DNA of 64,000 bases from Streptosporangium carneum (GCF_027922005.1 NZ_BSEV01000002.1:744001-808000), one strand, 5' to 3'. Shown: positions 16,415 to 25,494, counted from the stretch's first letter. Notes: generated from the letters alone by a model not told the origin. Translations and numbers: made by a program.

Positions 16415-17572
16415 TCACGTGTAGACGCCCTCGGAGAGGTAGACGGCGGCGTGCCGGGCGCGGGCCCTGACCTCGTCGAGGTCGTCGCCGAAGGCCGTGA
16501 CGTGGCCGATCTTGCGGCCTGGCCGTACTTCCTTGCCGTAGAAGTGAACCTTGATCCCCGGGTCGTGGGCCATCACGTGCTCGTAACGGGAGAAGAGGTC
16601 GGGGTCGTCGCCGCCGAGGAGGTTGGCCATCACCACGACGGGGGCCGACATCGAGGGCGATCCGAGCGGAAGGTCCAGCACGGCCCGCAGGTGCTGCTCG
16701 AACTGGGAGGTGCGGGCCCCGTCGATGGTCCAGTGACCGCTGTTGTGCGGGCGCATCGCCAGCTCGTTCACCACGAGCCCCGAGGCGGTGGCGAACATCT
16801 CCACGGCCAGCAGCCCGGTCACGCCCAGCTCGTGGGCGATCCGCAGGGCGATCCGCTGCGCCTGCGCGGCCTCCTCCGCGTCGAGGCCAGGGGCGGGGGC
16901 GAGCACCTCGACGCAGATCCCGTCACGCTGGACGGTCTCGACGACCGGGTAGCTGACGCCCTGTCCGTGCGGCGACCTGGCGACCAGGACGGCCAGCTCG
17001 CGCTCGAACGGCACGAACGCCTCGGCCATCAGCGGCACCCCGGTGGCCAGCACCTCGGCCGCCTCCTGCGCCGACCGGCAGACCCAGACGCCGCGCCCGT
17101 CGTAGCCGCCGCGCACGGCCTTGAGCACCACGGGCCAGCCGTTCTCGCCCGCGAACTCCTCGACGTCGGCGACCGTGGCGATCCGCCGCCACGGCGGGCA
17201 CGGGGCCCCGATCGCGGTCAGCCGCTCGCGCATCACGGCCTTGTCCTGGGCGTGCACGAGCGCGTCGGCCCCGGGGTGCACGGCGAAGCCGTCCCCGGCC
17301 AGCGCGCGGATGTGCTCGGTGGGCACGTGCTCGTGGTCGAAGGTGATCGCGTCACAGCCCTTGGCGAAGTCGCGCAGGGTCGCGAGGTCGCGGTAGTCGC
17401 CCAGGCGCACGTCGGCGATCACCCTGGCCGCGCTCTCGTCCGGAGAGTTGGCCAGGACCCGCAGCTCCACGCCGAGGGCGATGGCCGCCTGCTGGGTCAT
17501 CCTGGCCAGCTGGCCTGCTCCGATGACGCCGACGACGGGACCGATGGGACCTGCCAAGGAAGAGCTGCTCAC
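16415..17572 (-). CDS. purK: N5-carboxyaminoimidazole ribonucleotide synthase
   Basis: This 385-residue ATP-grasp enzyme carboxylates AIR with bicarbonate and ATP to give N5-CAIR, which PurE then rearranges. Features are the N-terminal nucleotide fold [22 protein letters not shown], the ATP-grasp core ([16 protein letters not shown]) and the metal and substrate loop [17 protein letters not shown]. The start is ATG at 17572. It reads away from an AT-rich divergent promoter region shared with gtrA. Confidence 0.96.
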   Translation of the reverse strand: MSSSSLAGPIGPVVGVIGAGQLARMTQQAAIALGVELRVLANSPDESAARVIADVRLGDYRDLATLRDFAKGCDAITFDHEHVPTEHIRALAGDGFAVHPGADALVHAQDKAVMRERLTAIGAPCPPWRRIATVADVEEFAGENGWPVVLKAVRGGYDGRGVWVCRSAQEAAEVLATGVPLMAEAFVPFERELAVLVARSPHGQGVSYPVVETVQRDGICVEVLAPAPGLDAEEAAQAQRIALRIAHELGVTGLLAVEMFATASGLVVNELAMRPHNSGHWTIDGARTSQFEQHLRAVLDLPLGSPSMSAPVVVMANLLGGDDPDLFSRYEHVMAHDPGIKVHFYGKEVRPGRKIGHVTAFGDDLDEVRARARHAAVYLSEGVYT

Positions 17573-17689
17573 GACGGTCGAGTTTACCGGCCCGCCGTAC
17601 GGGAACGGGCGGGGGCCGGACCCACGCCGCAGGCCGCGTCGCGAGGGACGGAGGAGGGGGATCTCCTGCGGGGCTCGCGTGATTCGATG

Positions 17690-17770
17690 GACTTAAGAGC
17701 CTTAGATTCCTAGATTTATCTCTTGTTATCCGATATTTCTAGAAAGCTCACTAACTGACTGCTGTGCACA
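17690..17770. promoter_or_regulatory. AT-rich divergent promoter region between purK and gtrA
   Basis: About 80 bases here are roughly 60% A+T, against about 28% in the surroundings. They contain a perfect 10-bp palindrome TTTCTAGAAA (17736-17745) and repeated TAGATT/TAGATTT elements. The stretch lies between the divergent purK (leftward) and gtrA (rightward) genes. It probably carries both promoters; AT-rich islands are also preferred by the Lsr2 nucleoid protein. Confidence 0.45.
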
Positions 17771-17886
17771 ACATCTGGTCAACCCGCATACGGAACGGGC
17801 GGGCACACCGGTAGCCTGGCAGAACAACCTCCGAGGTCCCCCCGACGGCGGCCCTCAGCCAACCCGGAAAGGACCGTGCGGGAGAC

Positions 17887-18378
17887 GTGAAGTTTCTGCG
17901 GCGTGCCTACGAACGGCTCACCGAGCTGATCCACGAGCTGGCGAAGTTCGGGACCGTCGGAGCGATCGCCTTCGTCGTCGACACCGGCGGCCTCAACCTG
18001 CTCGTCTACGGCCTGCACTGGGGAACCCTGGCTTCCAAGGTCGTCGCCACGACTGTGGCGGCCACCCTCGCCTATCTCGGCAACCGCTTCTGGACCTTCA
18101 GGCACCGGGAGCAGAGCGGCCTCACCAGGGAGTACTTCCTTTTCTTCCTGCTCAACGCCTTCGGGCTGCTGATCGGTCTGCTCTGCCTCGGTTTCACGCA
18201 GTCCATCCTGAAGCTGACCGACCCGCTGAGCACGAACATCGCCAACCTGTTCGGCATCGGCCTGGGCACGCTCTTCCGCTTCTGGTCCTACAAGAAGTGG
18301 GTCTTCCTGGCCGCCACGGAGATCACCGAAGAGGTGCCGAAGGAGCTCCCCAACGAGAGCACCCGGACCCCCCACTAG
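17887..18378 (+). CDS. GtrA-family membrane protein
   Basis: This 163-residue protein starts with GTG at 17887 after GGGAGAC. It has four transmembrane segments in two hairpins with the family pattern KFGTVGAIAFVVDTGGLNLLVY and NRFWTFRHRE after helix 3. GtrA proteins are thought to flip or hold polyprenyl-linked sugars for cell-wall or O-antigen glycosylation; in mycobacteria a relative acts in arabinogalactan assembly. In actinomycetes this gene commonly sits next to purEK, as here. The soluble C-terminal tail is acidic. Confidence 0.9.
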   Translation: MKFLRRAYERLTELIHELAKFGTVGAIAFVVDTGGLNLLVYGLHWGTLASKVVATTVAATLAYLGNRFWTFRHREQSGLTREYFLFFLLNAFGLLIGLLCLGFTQSILKLTDPLSTNIANLFGIGLGTLFRFWSYKKWVFLAATEITEEVPKELPNESTRTPH

Positions 18379-18412
18379 CCCTGCTCATTTGCGACGCCTG
18401 GCGGCATCGCGG

Positions 18413-18494
18413 GGCTTGGGCGCTTCCGAGTCGGCGTCTTCCCTCGTCACTCCGTCGCTGCGCTCCTCAGTCCAGACACCGACGCGCCCAAGCC
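18413..18494. terminator. Large imperfect hairpin between convergent gtrA and sensor kinase
   Basis: GGCTTGGGCGC (18413-18423) and GCGCCCAAGCC (18484-18494) are perfectly inverted. Inside them GTCGGCGTCT pairs with AGACACCGAC apart from one mismatch and a six-base bulge, giving about 21 paired bases. It lies between two convergent genes, so a bidirectional terminator is the simplest reading. Confidence 0.6.
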
Positions 18495-18537
18495 GAAACC
18501 CACTCCCCGCCGGCGGAGACAAGCCGGTTCCACCGGG

Positions 18538-19815
18538 TCACGCGGGTCCGCTGACCACCCTGTTCCTGGTGGTGTCGTCGACCTGCCGCAGGAAGAGCGC
18601 GAACGCCGCGGGGCGGGGCCGGACGAGCTCCAGGCGTCCGCCGTCGGAGGCGGCCAGCGCGCGCGCCACGGTCAGCCCAAGACCGGTGCCGCCCGCCCCG
18701 CTGACGTTCCGCTCGAAGATCCTCCCCGCCAGCTCGTCGGAGACGCCCTGGCCCTCGTCCATGACCTCGATCACGATGGACCTGTCCTTGTCGCTGGTGG
18801 TCACCGTCGTGGTGCCGCCGCCGTGCTCCAGCGAGTTCTCCAGCAGGGTCGAGACCACCTGGCTGATGCCGCCAGCGGTGCCGAGCGCGTGGAGGCCACG
18901 CATGCCGGACAGTTTCAGCTTCCGCCCCACCCTGCGGAAGGCCGGACCCCACTCGATGAACTGCTGGTCCAGGATGTCGTCGAGCGCGACCGCGTCGGCC
19001 TGGGCCTGCCGCTGCCGCCTGGCCGCCGCCAGCAGCTCGTCGATCACGGCGGTGAGACGCTCCGCCTGCACGATGGCGGCCTCGCCCTCCTCCTTGACGA
19101 TCCCGGGCTCGTGCGCGGCCGCCACGATCTCCTCCAGCCGCATGGTCAGGCCCGTGAGCGGGGTGCGGAGCTGGTGCGAGGCGTCGGTCGCGAACTCCCG
19201 CTCCCTGGCCAGCAGGTCGGAGATGCGGGTCGCGCTGCGGTCCAGCACCTCGGCCACCCGGTCGAGCTCCTGGATGCCGTAGCGGTGCTTGCTCGGCCTG
19301 GCGTCGCCCGAACCGAGCCGCTCAGCGATCATCGCCAGGTCGCTGAGCGGGAGGGTGAGGCGGCGTGACTGGACGATGGCGAGCCCGACCGCGACCGCGA
19401 GCGCCGCGACCGCGAGCGCCAGGATGAGCAGGAGCCACGCCCTGACCTCCCGCTCCACCTGCGTCTTGTCCCGGCTGACCGCGACGTACACGCCGTTCTC
19501 CGACTGGGCGTCCTGGGTCATCTTTCGACTGTCAGGAGGCTCGGTCCCCACCATCGTCACCTGGGGAGGAGTGCCCTTCGCATAGATTTGGACGTATCGA
19601 TCGGGATATTTGCGCTTTAGCTGCTCCGGATCGACGGGCTGGTCCTGGATCCGGGCATATTCCACCTCCCCCAGCAGGCTTTTGGCCTGGGAGGACAGCT
19701 CCTGAGTCGCCTCTTCCTCAATCAGCCGGTTGACCGCGACCCCCAGGGGGATGCCCAGCAGGAGCACCCCGATGACGGCGACGAGCAAGGTCGACGAGAG
19801 CAGGCGGCGGCGCAT
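18538..19815 (-). CDS. Two-component sensor histidine kinase
   Basis: This 425-residue inner-membrane kinase is encoded three bases after the response regulator. Two transmembrane segments (residues about 7-27 and 128-150) frame an extracytoplasmic sensor of about 100 residues. A HAMP linker follows, then the HisKA H-box EFATDASHQLRTPLTGL with the phospho-accepting His, and a HATPase domain with N, G1 (DEGQGVS) and G2 (GTGLGLTVARALA) boxes. The signal is unknown. The order regulator-kinase with near contact indicates one transcript. Confidence 0.95.
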   Translation of the reverse strand: MRRRLLSSTLLVAVIGVLLLGIPLGVAVNRLIEEEATQELSSQAKSLLGEVEYARIQDQPVDPEQLKRKYPDRYVQIYAKGTPPQVTMVGTEPPDSRKMTQDAQSENGVYVAVSRDKTQVEREVRAWLLLILALAVAALAVAVGLAIVQSRRLTLPLSDLAMIAERLGSGDARPSKHRYGIQELDRVAEVLDRSATRISDLLAREREFATDASHQLRTPLTGLTMRLEEIVAAAHEPGIVKEEGEAAIVQAERLTAVIDELLAAARRQRQAQADAVALDDILDQQFIEWGPAFRRVGRKLKLSGMRGLHALGTAGGISQVVSTLLENSLEHGGGTTTVTTSDKDRSIVIEVMDEGQGVSDELAGRIFERNVSGAGGTGLGLTVARALAASDGGRLELVRPRPAAFALFLRQVDDTTRNRVVSGPA

Positions 19816-19818
19816 TCC

Positions 19819-20487
19819 CTACTCGCGTTCGAAGCGGAAGCCAACCCCTCGCACGGTCGTGATGTATCGCGGCTTGGCGGCGTCGTCCCCCAGTTTGCGC
19901 CGCAGCCACGAGATGTGCATGTCCAGGGTCTTGGTCGAACCCCACCAGTTGGTGTCCCACACCTCGCGCATGATCTGCTCGCGGGTGACCACCTTCCCCG
20001 CGTCACGGACCAGAACCCGGAGCAGGTCGAACTCCTTGGTCGTCAGGTGCAGCTCCTTGTCGCCCATCCACGCGCGACGGGAGTCGGCGTCGATGCGCAC
20101 GCCCTGCACCACGGGTGTCTCCGAGGTGCCGCGTCGCAACAGCGCGCGGACGCGGGCCAGGAGCTCGGCGAGCCTGAACGGCTTGGTGACGTAGTCGTCC
20201 GCCCCGGCGTCGAGGCCGACGACGGTGTCGACCTCGTCGACGCGGGCGGTGAGGATGAGCACGGGTGTGCCGTGCCCTTCTGCGCGTATGCGCCTTGCAA
20301 CCTCCAGGCCGTCCATCTCTGGCAGGCCCAGGTCAAGAACAATCAAGTCGATGCCACCCGACAGAGCCCGCTCCAGGGCCTGCGGGCCGTCGGGGCTCAC
20401 CTCGACTTGATAGCCCTCGCGGCGCAGCGCACGCGCCAGCGGCTCGGAGATCGAGGTATCGTCCTCGGCGAGAAGTACACAGGTCAT
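19819..20487 (-). CDS. OmpR-family response regulator
   Basis: This 222-residue protein has an N-terminal receiver domain with the acidic pocket in LLAEDDTSI and the phospho-acceptor Asp in LIVLDLGLPEMDG, plus the Thr and Lys switch residues (LTARVDEVD, DDYVTKPF). A C-terminal winged helix follows (LTTKEFDLLRVLVRDAGKVV; TLDMHISWLRRKLGD). It activates or represses promoters when phosphorylated by the kinase encoded just downstream. The regulon cannot be told from this window. Confidence 0.95.
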   Translation of the reverse strand: MTCVLLAEDDTSISEPLARALRREGYQVEVSPDGPQALERALSGGIDLIVLDLGLPEMDGLEVARRIRAEGHGTPVLILTARVDEVDTVVGLDAGADDYVTKPFRLAELLARVRALLRRGTSETPVVQGVRIDADSRRAWMGDKELHLTTKEFDLLRVLVRDAGKVVTREQIMREVWDTNWWGSTKTLDMHISWLRRKLGDDAAKPRYITTVRGVGFRFERE

Positions 20488-20697
20488 GTTGCGATCGTAG
20501 GACCTTAAGGGATCGTTTCCCGGGTACAGCGCGCGGTTTGACTCGTCATTGACCTATCCATTGACCTGGGCAAACACTGATAAATCCCGGATAGTCGTCC
20601 CGCAACGGCCAGGGTGTGCGCGGTAGCGCTCCCGCCTCGGAAGTCCATGGAAACGACAGGCTCACCAAAGCCCGCTATCCCTGTTCATGACAAAACA

Positions 20698-20735
20698 GAA
20701 CACGCCCGGCCGTAAGGGGCACGACGGGCGTGTTC
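20698..20735. terminator. Terminator hairpin downstream of bfr
   Basis: GAACACGCCCG (20698-20708) and CGGGCGTGTTC (20725-20735) form an 11-bp perfect stem 14 bases beyond the leftward bfr stop. The rest of 20488-20697 holds the response-regulator promoter and no gene. Confidence 0.7.
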
Positions 20736-20748
20736 GGACCAATCAGGC

Positions 20749-21231
20749 TCAGGAAGCCGACGGCGGCTCGGCGTAGCGAGCCAGGTAGAGCTGCTCGCCA
20801 AGGCTGCCGATGAGCCCCAGCTCGGTCTCGAGATAGTCGATGTGGCGCTCCTCGTCCTCCAGGATCTCCTCGAAGAGGCGGGCGGAGGTGGCGTCGCCCT
20901 TCTCGCGCATCAGGATGATCGCGGGCTTGAGGCGGGCGACGACCGACAACTCGATGTCCAGGTCGGCGCGGAGCTGCTCCTCGACGGTCTGGCCGATGTG
21001 CAGCGTGCCCAGCCTCTGGTAGTTGGGCAGGCCTTCGAGAAAGAGGATCCGGTCAGTCAGCTTCTCCGCGTGGCGCATCTCGTCGATGGACTCTTCGCGG
21101 GTGTACTTCGCAAGTCTGGTGTATCCCCAGTTCTCCTGCATCTTCGCGTGCAGGAAGTACTGGTTGATCGCGGTCAGCTCCGCCGTGAGCTGTTCGTTCA
21201 GCAATTCGATGATCTTTTTGTCGCCCTGCAT
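20749..21231 (-). CDS. bfr: Bacterioferritin
   Basis: This 160-residue four-helix subunit of a 24-mer iron store oxidises Fe(II) and mineralises it. Ferroxidase residues are visible: Glu in LTAELTAINQY, Glu and His in EMRHAEKL, Glu in DLDIEL, and Glu plus His in EILEDEERHIDYLE. The Met in DEMRHAEK is the usual haem ligand. It follows bfd by 15 bases and is likely co-transcribed from the iron-box promoter region. Confidence 0.96.
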   Translation of the reverse strand: MQGDKKIIELLNEQLTAELTAINQYFLHAKMQENWGYTRLAKYTREESIDEMRHAEKLTDRILFLEGLPNYQRLGTLHIGQTVEEQLRADLDIELSVVARLKPAIILMREKGDATSARLFEEILEDEERHIDYLETELGLIGSLGEQLYLARYAEPPSAS

Positions 21232-21246
21232 GGCGGGCTCCTCGTG

Positions 21247-21426
21247 CTATGCGGTCGGCATCAAATCTTCAGACCGTTTCAGGATCGCACAGATCTTCCG
21301 CACGCAAGATGCACAGTCGCCTCCCGCGCCGGTCGCGTCGCGGACCTGGCGCGCGCTCCTCGCCCCTGCCGTGATGCAGTCGTGCACCTCATTCTCGGTG
21401 ACGGCGCGGCAGACACAGACATACAT
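21247..21426 (-). CDS. bfd: Bacterioferritin-associated ferredoxin
   Basis: This 59-residue BFD-type [2Fe-2S] protein starts with ATG at 21426; an open extension to 21480 would run across the iron-box operator and is rejected. The four cluster cysteines are in MYVCVCRAV (C-x-C) and GDCASC (C-x2-C). Bfd reduces the ferric core of bacterioferritin to release iron. Placement upstream of bfr in one unit, behind iron-regulator sites, fits iron-responsive control of storage and release. Confidence 0.92.
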   Translation of the reverse strand: MYVCVCRAVTENEVHDCITAGARSARQVRDATGAGGDCASCVRKICAILKRSEDLMPTA

Positions 21427-21458
21427 GGCGGGGAGAAACCTCTCTCGACGAATCACGA

Positions 21459-21477
21459 TCAGGTAAGGCACACCTAA
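21459..21477. promoter_or_regulatory. Iron-box-like site (IdeR/DmdR type), proximal
   Basis: Read on the minus strand, the 19 bases (TTAGGTGTGCCTTACCTGA) match the actinobacterial iron-box consensus TTAGGTTAGGCTAACCTAA at 14 of 19 positions by my count. The site lies 33 bases upstream of the bfd start. Confidence 0.65.
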
Positions 21478-21486
21478 CATAACTCA

Positions 21487-21505
21487 TTCGGTAAGGCTTT
21501 CCTAT
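21487..21505. promoter_or_regulatory. Second iron-box-like site, distal
   Basis: Read on the minus strand, ATAGGAAAGCCTTACCGAA matches the same iron-box consensus at 13 of 19 positions. It is 28 bases from the proximal site, so two DtxR-family dimers or dimer pairs could bind in tandem. Confidence 0.5.
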
Positions 21506-21598
21506 GTGACGTAAGCCACAAAGGAATTTCTCCCCCGCCGTCGTCCCGGGCCTGTCTCCTCTCCCGTCACTTCCGTCACTTCCGTTGAAGAAGCGCGC

Positions 21599-22216
21599 TC
21601 AGTGTCCTCTGTCCAGCCATTCCTGAAGATGCGGGGCCTCGGCGCCGATCGTGGTCGAGTCGCCGTGCCCGGTGTGCACGACCGTCTTCTCCGGCAGGGG
21701 CAGCAACCGCGTCCTGATCGACTCGATGATCGTCTCGAACGAGGAGAAGGACCTGCCCGTCGCCCCGGGACCGCCGTTGAACAGCGTGTCGCCGCTGAAG
21801 ACGGCGCCGAGCTCGGGCGCGTGCAGGCAGACCGCGCCCGGCGCGTGGCCGGGCGTGTGCAGCACGGTCAGCTCGACCCCGCCCGCGGAGACCACCTCTC
21901 CGTCGCGCAACGGGGTGTACGGCAGGTCGGGGTAGACCGTCTCCCACAGGACCTGGTCGGCGGGGTGGAGCAGGATCGGCGCGCCGACCAGCGCGGCGAG
22001 GTCGGCCGCCGCGTCGATGTGGTCGTTGTGCGCGTGGGTGCAGACGATCGCCCTGACCTCACGGTCGCCGACCCGCTCGGCGATGGCGTTCGCGTCGTGC
22101 GCCGCGTCGACGACGACGACCTCCCTGCCCGAGCCGACCAGCCAGACGTTGTTGTCGACCTCCCACGTCCCGCCGTCCAGCGAGAACGTCCCCGAGGTGA
22201 CGACCCTGTCGATCAC
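21599..22216 (-). CDS. MBL-fold hydrolase paired with mycothiol-dependent dehydrogenase
   Basis: This 205-residue protein starts with GTG at 22216, overlapping the dehydrogenase stop as GTGA. It is a metallo-beta-lactamase fold with the zinc motif [10 protein letters not shown], later ligands in LHTPGHAPG and SGDTLF, and a C-terminal HTGHGD motif. It is a glyoxalase II/YcbL-like hydrolase. Its tight coupling with an S-(hydroxymethyl)mycothiol dehydrogenase suggests it hydrolyses S-formylmycothiol to formate and mycothiol, which is inference from context. Confidence 0.88.
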   Translation of the reverse strand: MIDRVVTSGTFSLDGGTWEVDNNVWLVGSGREVVVVDAAHDANAIAERVGDREVRAIVCTHAHNDHIDAAADLAALVGAPILLHPADQVLWETVYPDLPYTPLRDGEVVSAGGVELTVLHTPGHAPGAVCLHAPELGAVFSGDTLFNGGPGATGRSFSSFETIIESIRTRLLPLPEKTVVHTGHGDSTTIGAEAPHLQEWLDRGH

Positions 22217-23298
22217 AGGACCACCACCGAGCGCAGCACCTCGCCGCGGTGCATCTTGGCGAAGGCCTCCTCGACGTCGCCGAGCCCGATGGTCTCGGAG
22301 ACGAAGCCGTCCAGGTTCAGCCGCCCCTGACGGTAGAGGTCGATGAGCATGGGGAAGTCGCGGCTGGGCAGGCAGTCGCCGTACCAGGAGGACTTCAGCG
22401 CCCCGCCGCGGCCGAAGACGTCCAGCAGCGGCAGCTCGATCGTCATCTCCGGCGTGGGCACGCCGACCAGGACCACGGTCCCGGCCAGGTCGCGGGCGTA
22501 GAAGGCCTGCCGGTAGGTCTCGGGGCGGCCGACGGCCTCGATGACCACGTCCGCGCCGTCGCCGCCGGTGAGCTCCCTGATCGCCTCGACCGGGTCGACC
22601 TGGCTGGAGTTGACCGTGTGGGTGGCGCCGAACTCCTTGGCCCAGGCGAGCTTGCGGTCGTCGATGTCGACCGCGATGACCTTCGTCGCGCCCGCGAGCC
22701 AGGCGCCGTGGACGGCGGCGCCGCCGACGCCGCCGCAGCCGATGACGGCCACGCTGTCGCCCCTGGTCACGCCGCCGGTGTTGACGGCCGCGCCGATGCC
22801 CGCCATCACGCCGCAGCCGAGCAGGCCCGCGGCCGTCGGCGGGGCCTCGGGGTCGACCTTGGTGCACTGCCCGGCCGCGACCAGGGTCTTCTCGATGAAG
22901 GCGCCGATGCCCAGGGCGGGGCTGAGCGGCGTGCCGTCCTCCAGCGTCATCCTCTGGGTCGCGTTGTGGGTGTTGAAGCAGTACCACGGGCGGCCCCTGC
23001 GGCAGGCGCGGCACTGCCCGCAGACCGCCCGCCAGTTCAGGATCACGTAGTCGCCGGGGGCGACCTCGGTGACGCCCTCGCCGACGGCCTCGACCACCCC
23101 GGCGGCCTCGTGGCCGAGCAGGAACGGGAACTCGTCGTTGATCCCGCCCTCGCGGTAGTGCAGGTCGGTGTGGCAGACACCGCAGGCCTGGACGTTCACC
23201 ACCGCCTCACCGGGACCGGGGTCCGGCACGTGGACCGTCTCCAGGGAGACGGCTTCGCCCTTGCCTCGCGCGACCACGCCTTGCACGGTGTACGGCAT
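22213..23298 (-). CDS. S-(hydroxymethyl)mycothiol dehydrogenase, zinc class III alcohol dehydrogenase
   Basis: This 361-residue enzyme oxidises the spontaneous adduct of formaldehyde and mycothiol using NAD. I chose ATG at 23298, seven bases after GAGG. Catalytic zinc ligands are seen in [15 protein letters not shown] and [11 protein letters not shown]. The structural-zinc loop has [15 protein letters not shown], and the NAD fold has [13 protein letters not shown]. The close match of the substrate region ([22 protein letters not shown]) to mycothiol-dependent formaldehyde dehydrogenases of actinobacteria drives the call. It forms a coupled pair with the MBL-fold hydrolase. Confidence 0.9.
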   Translation of the reverse strand: MPYTVQGVVARGKGEAVSLETVHVPDPGPGEAVVNVQACGVCHTDLHYREGGINDEFPFLLGHEAAGVVEAVGEGVTEVAPGDYVILNWRAVCGQCRACRRGRPWYCFNTHNATQRMTLEDGTPLSPALGIGAFIEKTLVAAGQCTKVDPEAPPTAAGLLGCGVMAGIGAAVNTGGVTRGDSVAVIGCGGVGGAAVHGAWLAGATKVIAVDIDDRKLAWAKEFGATHTVNSSQVDPVEAIRELTGGDGADVVIEAVGRPETYRQAFYARDLAGTVVLVGVPTPEMTIELPLLDVFGRGGALKSSWYGDCLPSRDFPMLIDLYRQGRLNLDGFVSETIGLGDVEEAFAKMHRGEVLRSVVVL

Positions 23299-23366
23299 AT
23301 CCAGCACCTCGTCTTCGAGTCGTTACCGGTTGGACGGCATTTTTCCCTGACGTCCCCCACATCAAT

Positions 23367-23430
23367 GCTTATCAGGCCCGGGCTCCGCCCATCAGGGCTT
23401 ATCAGGCCCAGGCTCCGCTCACCAGGCCCA
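23367..23430. repeat. Two tandem 30-bp repeats upstream of the dehydrogenase
   Basis: GCTTATCAGGCCC-GGCTCCGC...-type units of 30 bases begin at 23367 and 23397, with a few differences, followed by more degenerate CAGGCC copies to about 23480. They lie in the 173-base gap between the cyclase gene and the dehydrogenase promoter. The function is unknown. Confidence 0.5.
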
Positions 23431-23471
23431 CGCCGACCGTCAGGCCTCTGACCGCCAGGCCCGCGCGGCTG

Positions 23472-24449
23472 TCAGGCCCGGCGCAGCACGTACGGCTGGA
23501 CCATGCCGAGCCCGCGCGCCGGACGGCGGCGCATGCGGTGGACCATGACCCCGGGAGCCCCGGCGACCGCCTCGGCCAGCTCGCCGTCGGCGATGATCGT
23601 GCCGGGGCGGGCGATGGCCGTCAGCCGGGCGGCCAGGTTGACGGTGGTCCCGAAGACGTCGCCCATCATCGGCACGACGGGGCCGTGGGCGAGCCCGACG
23701 CGCACCTCGGGGCCGTACGCGCGGATCGCGTCGACGAGACCGAGCGCGATGCTCGCGGCCGTGCGCGGATCCGCGGCGGTGAACAGCACCTCGTCCCCGA
23801 GCGTCTTGACCAGCCGTCCGCCGTGCGCGGCGATCACGTCGGAGGCCCGCGACTCGAACCCCTCGACCAGTTCGGCCAGGCCGTGCTCGTCCAGCTCGCG
23901 GGAGAGCTGGGTGAAGGAGACCAGATCGGCGAAGCCGACCGCGAGGGTCAGCCGGTTCGACACGATCTCCTCGGTGAGGTCGGTCGTGGCGAGCAGGCGG
24001 GTCCCCGCGGCGGCGAGCTGGGCCCGCCAGACGTGGACCAGCACCTGCTCGAAGTCCGGCAGCAGCCTGCGGGAGGCCTCCAGGACCGCGGCGAGGTCGG
24101 CGTCCGTCGGCTGCCGCTCCCGGTCGAGCACGGCGCCGATCATGATCTCGGCCTGCCACTGCGCCAGCCTGGCGGTCGTCTGGCCGATCGCCCTGGTCAT
24201 CCTGATGACCGCCCGCTCGTCCAGCGGCCCGTCCTCCAGCATCGCCTTGACCCGCCTGAGCGCGGCCACGTCGGCGTCGGTGAAGGCCACGGCGTCGTCG
24301 GCCAGCGTGGCGAAGCCGAGCGCCCGCCAGATCCGCTCGGTGAGCTCCTGCGGCACCTCGGCGAGCTCGGCCACCTCGATCCGGGTGTAGCGGGGCGAGG
24401 TGCCGACGAAAAGGTGTTCGATCTGCTCGGCCGTCGGACGTCTCGCCAC
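23472..24449 (-). CDS. Class III adenylate cyclase with N-terminal regulatory domain
   Basis: This 325-residue cytoplasmic protein has an N-terminal domain of about 155 residues typical of the pH- or lipid-sensing actinobacterial cyclases (Rv1264-like), with no membrane segment. A C-terminal catalytic domain follows: VGFADLVSFT carries the first metal Asp, LVKTLGDEVLF the adenine-binding Lys and second metal Asp, and TVNLAARL the transition-state Asn and Arg. The adenine-specifying position before VNLAAR is Thr, which several functional cyclases also use. cAMP production is therefore likely. It is transcribed leftward as a single gene. Confidence 0.88.
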   Translation of the reverse strand: MARRPTAEQIEHLFVGTSPRYTRIEVAELAEVPQELTERIWRALGFATLADDAVAFTDADVAALRRVKAMLEDGPLDERAVIRMTRAIGQTTARLAQWQAEIMIGAVLDRERQPTDADLAAVLEASRRLLPDFEQVLVHVWRAQLAAAGTRLLATTDLTEEIVSNRLTLAVGFADLVSFTQLSRELDEHGLAELVEGFESRASDVIAAHGGRLVKTLGDEVLFTAADPRTAASIALGLVDAIRAYGPEVRVGLAHGPVVPMMGDVFGTTVNLAARLTAIARPGTIIADGELAEAVAGAPGVMVHRMRRRPARGLGMVQPYVLRRA

Positions 24450-24588
24450 GTTCTTCTCCGCCGTCCCCTCCGTCGTTGTCCGGCTCCCGCCAGGAGGTTA
24501 CGCCACTGCCCGCCTCCCGGCGTCCCACTCGCCGCGGAGGATCCCGGGGACGACGGGCATTCCGGCGAAAAGCCGCGTCGGCGAGCCC

Positions 24589-25494
24589 TTACTTGAGCGC
24601 ACCGGCCGTCATCCCCGCCTGGATCCGGCCCTGGAGGAGGGCGTAGACCACCAGGATCGGCACCATGGCGATCGTGAGGCCCGCGAAGAGACCCGACCGG
24701 TCGCCGGCGTAGCCCTGTTCGACCGCGAGGTTGGCCAGTCCCTGCGACAGGACGAACTTGCTGTCGTCGCTGACGAGGACGAGCGGGATCAGGTACTGGT
24801 TCCACTGGCCGATGAAGTTGAAGATCCCGACGCTGATGAGCCCCGGCCTGGCCATCGGCAGCATGATCTTGAAGAAGATCGCGACCTCGCCGCAGCCGTC
24901 GAGCGTGGCGGCTTCGGCGATCTCTCCGGGCAGCGTCCGGAAGAACGCCACCAGGAAGAACATCGAGAACGGCAGCGAGTAGGCGGTGTACACCAGGACG
25001 AGACCGGGCAGCGAGTTGCCGAGCCCCAGGTTCTGGACCACGAAGAACAGCGGGACGAGCGCCATGAAGACGGGGAAGGTCATCCCGGCGACGAAGAAGT
25101 AGTAGAGCGCTCCCTTCAGGCGGAAGTCGAAGCGGGCGAACACGTAGGCGGCCATGGCCGACAGCAGAAGTGTCAGCGCGACGCCGCCGCCCACCACGAG
25201 GACGGTGTTGCCGAAGTACGTCCCGATCGACGCGGCGTCCCAGGCCCGGGCGAAGTTCTCCCATCGCAGAGCCTTCGGCAGCGACCACGGGTCGGCGACG
25301 ATCTCGGGATCGGACTTGAAAGAGCTGATGACGGCCCACAGCAGCGGCACGGTCGACACGACGGCCCACAGGACCAGGAACGCCTGTGCGACGACGATCG
25401 TCGGGCCGGAGGATCCGGCCCGCGCCGAACGCGACCTCCGCGGACCGACGGCGGCCGCCTGCGGGCTCACCCGGTCGTGCGTGGCGGTGGTCAT
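24589..25494 (-). CDS. Carbohydrate ABC transporter permease, MalG type
   Basis: This 301-residue inner-membrane protein has six predicted helices. The binding-protein-dependent transport EAA-loop is visible as EIAEAATLDGCGEVAIFFKIMLPMARPG. The start ATG at 25494 overlaps the upstream permease stop by one base (TGATG). It is the distal gene of the binding protein-permease-permease operon and would form the heterodimeric channel with 25494-26405. No ATPase gene is present nearby; in streptomycetes such sugar importers share the MsiK ATPase, and I infer the same here. Confidence 0.92.
   Translation of the reverse strand: MTTATHDRVSPQAAAVGPRRSRSARAGSSGPTIVVAQAFLVLWAVVSTVPLLWAVISSFKSDPEIVADPWSLPKALRWENFARAWDAASIGTYFGNTVLVVGGGVALTLLLSAMAAYVFARFDFRLKGALYYFFVAGMTFPVFMALVPLFFVVQNLGLGNSLPGLVLVYTAYSLPFSMFFLVAFFRTLPGEIAEAATLDGCGEVAIFFKIMLPMARPGLISVGIFNFIGQWNQYLIPLVLVSDDSKFVLSQGLANLAVEQGYAGDRSGLFAGLTIAMVPILVVYALLQGRIQAGMTAGALK

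Noticed and set aside
21427-21480. N-terminal extension of bfd
   Set aside because: It would translate across the iron-box operator, and Bfd proteins begin at MYVCVC.
23299-23307. GTG start three codons upstream for the mycothiol dehydrogenase
   Set aside because: The GTG overlaps the GAGG ribosome site itself; ATG at 23298 has correct spacing from it.
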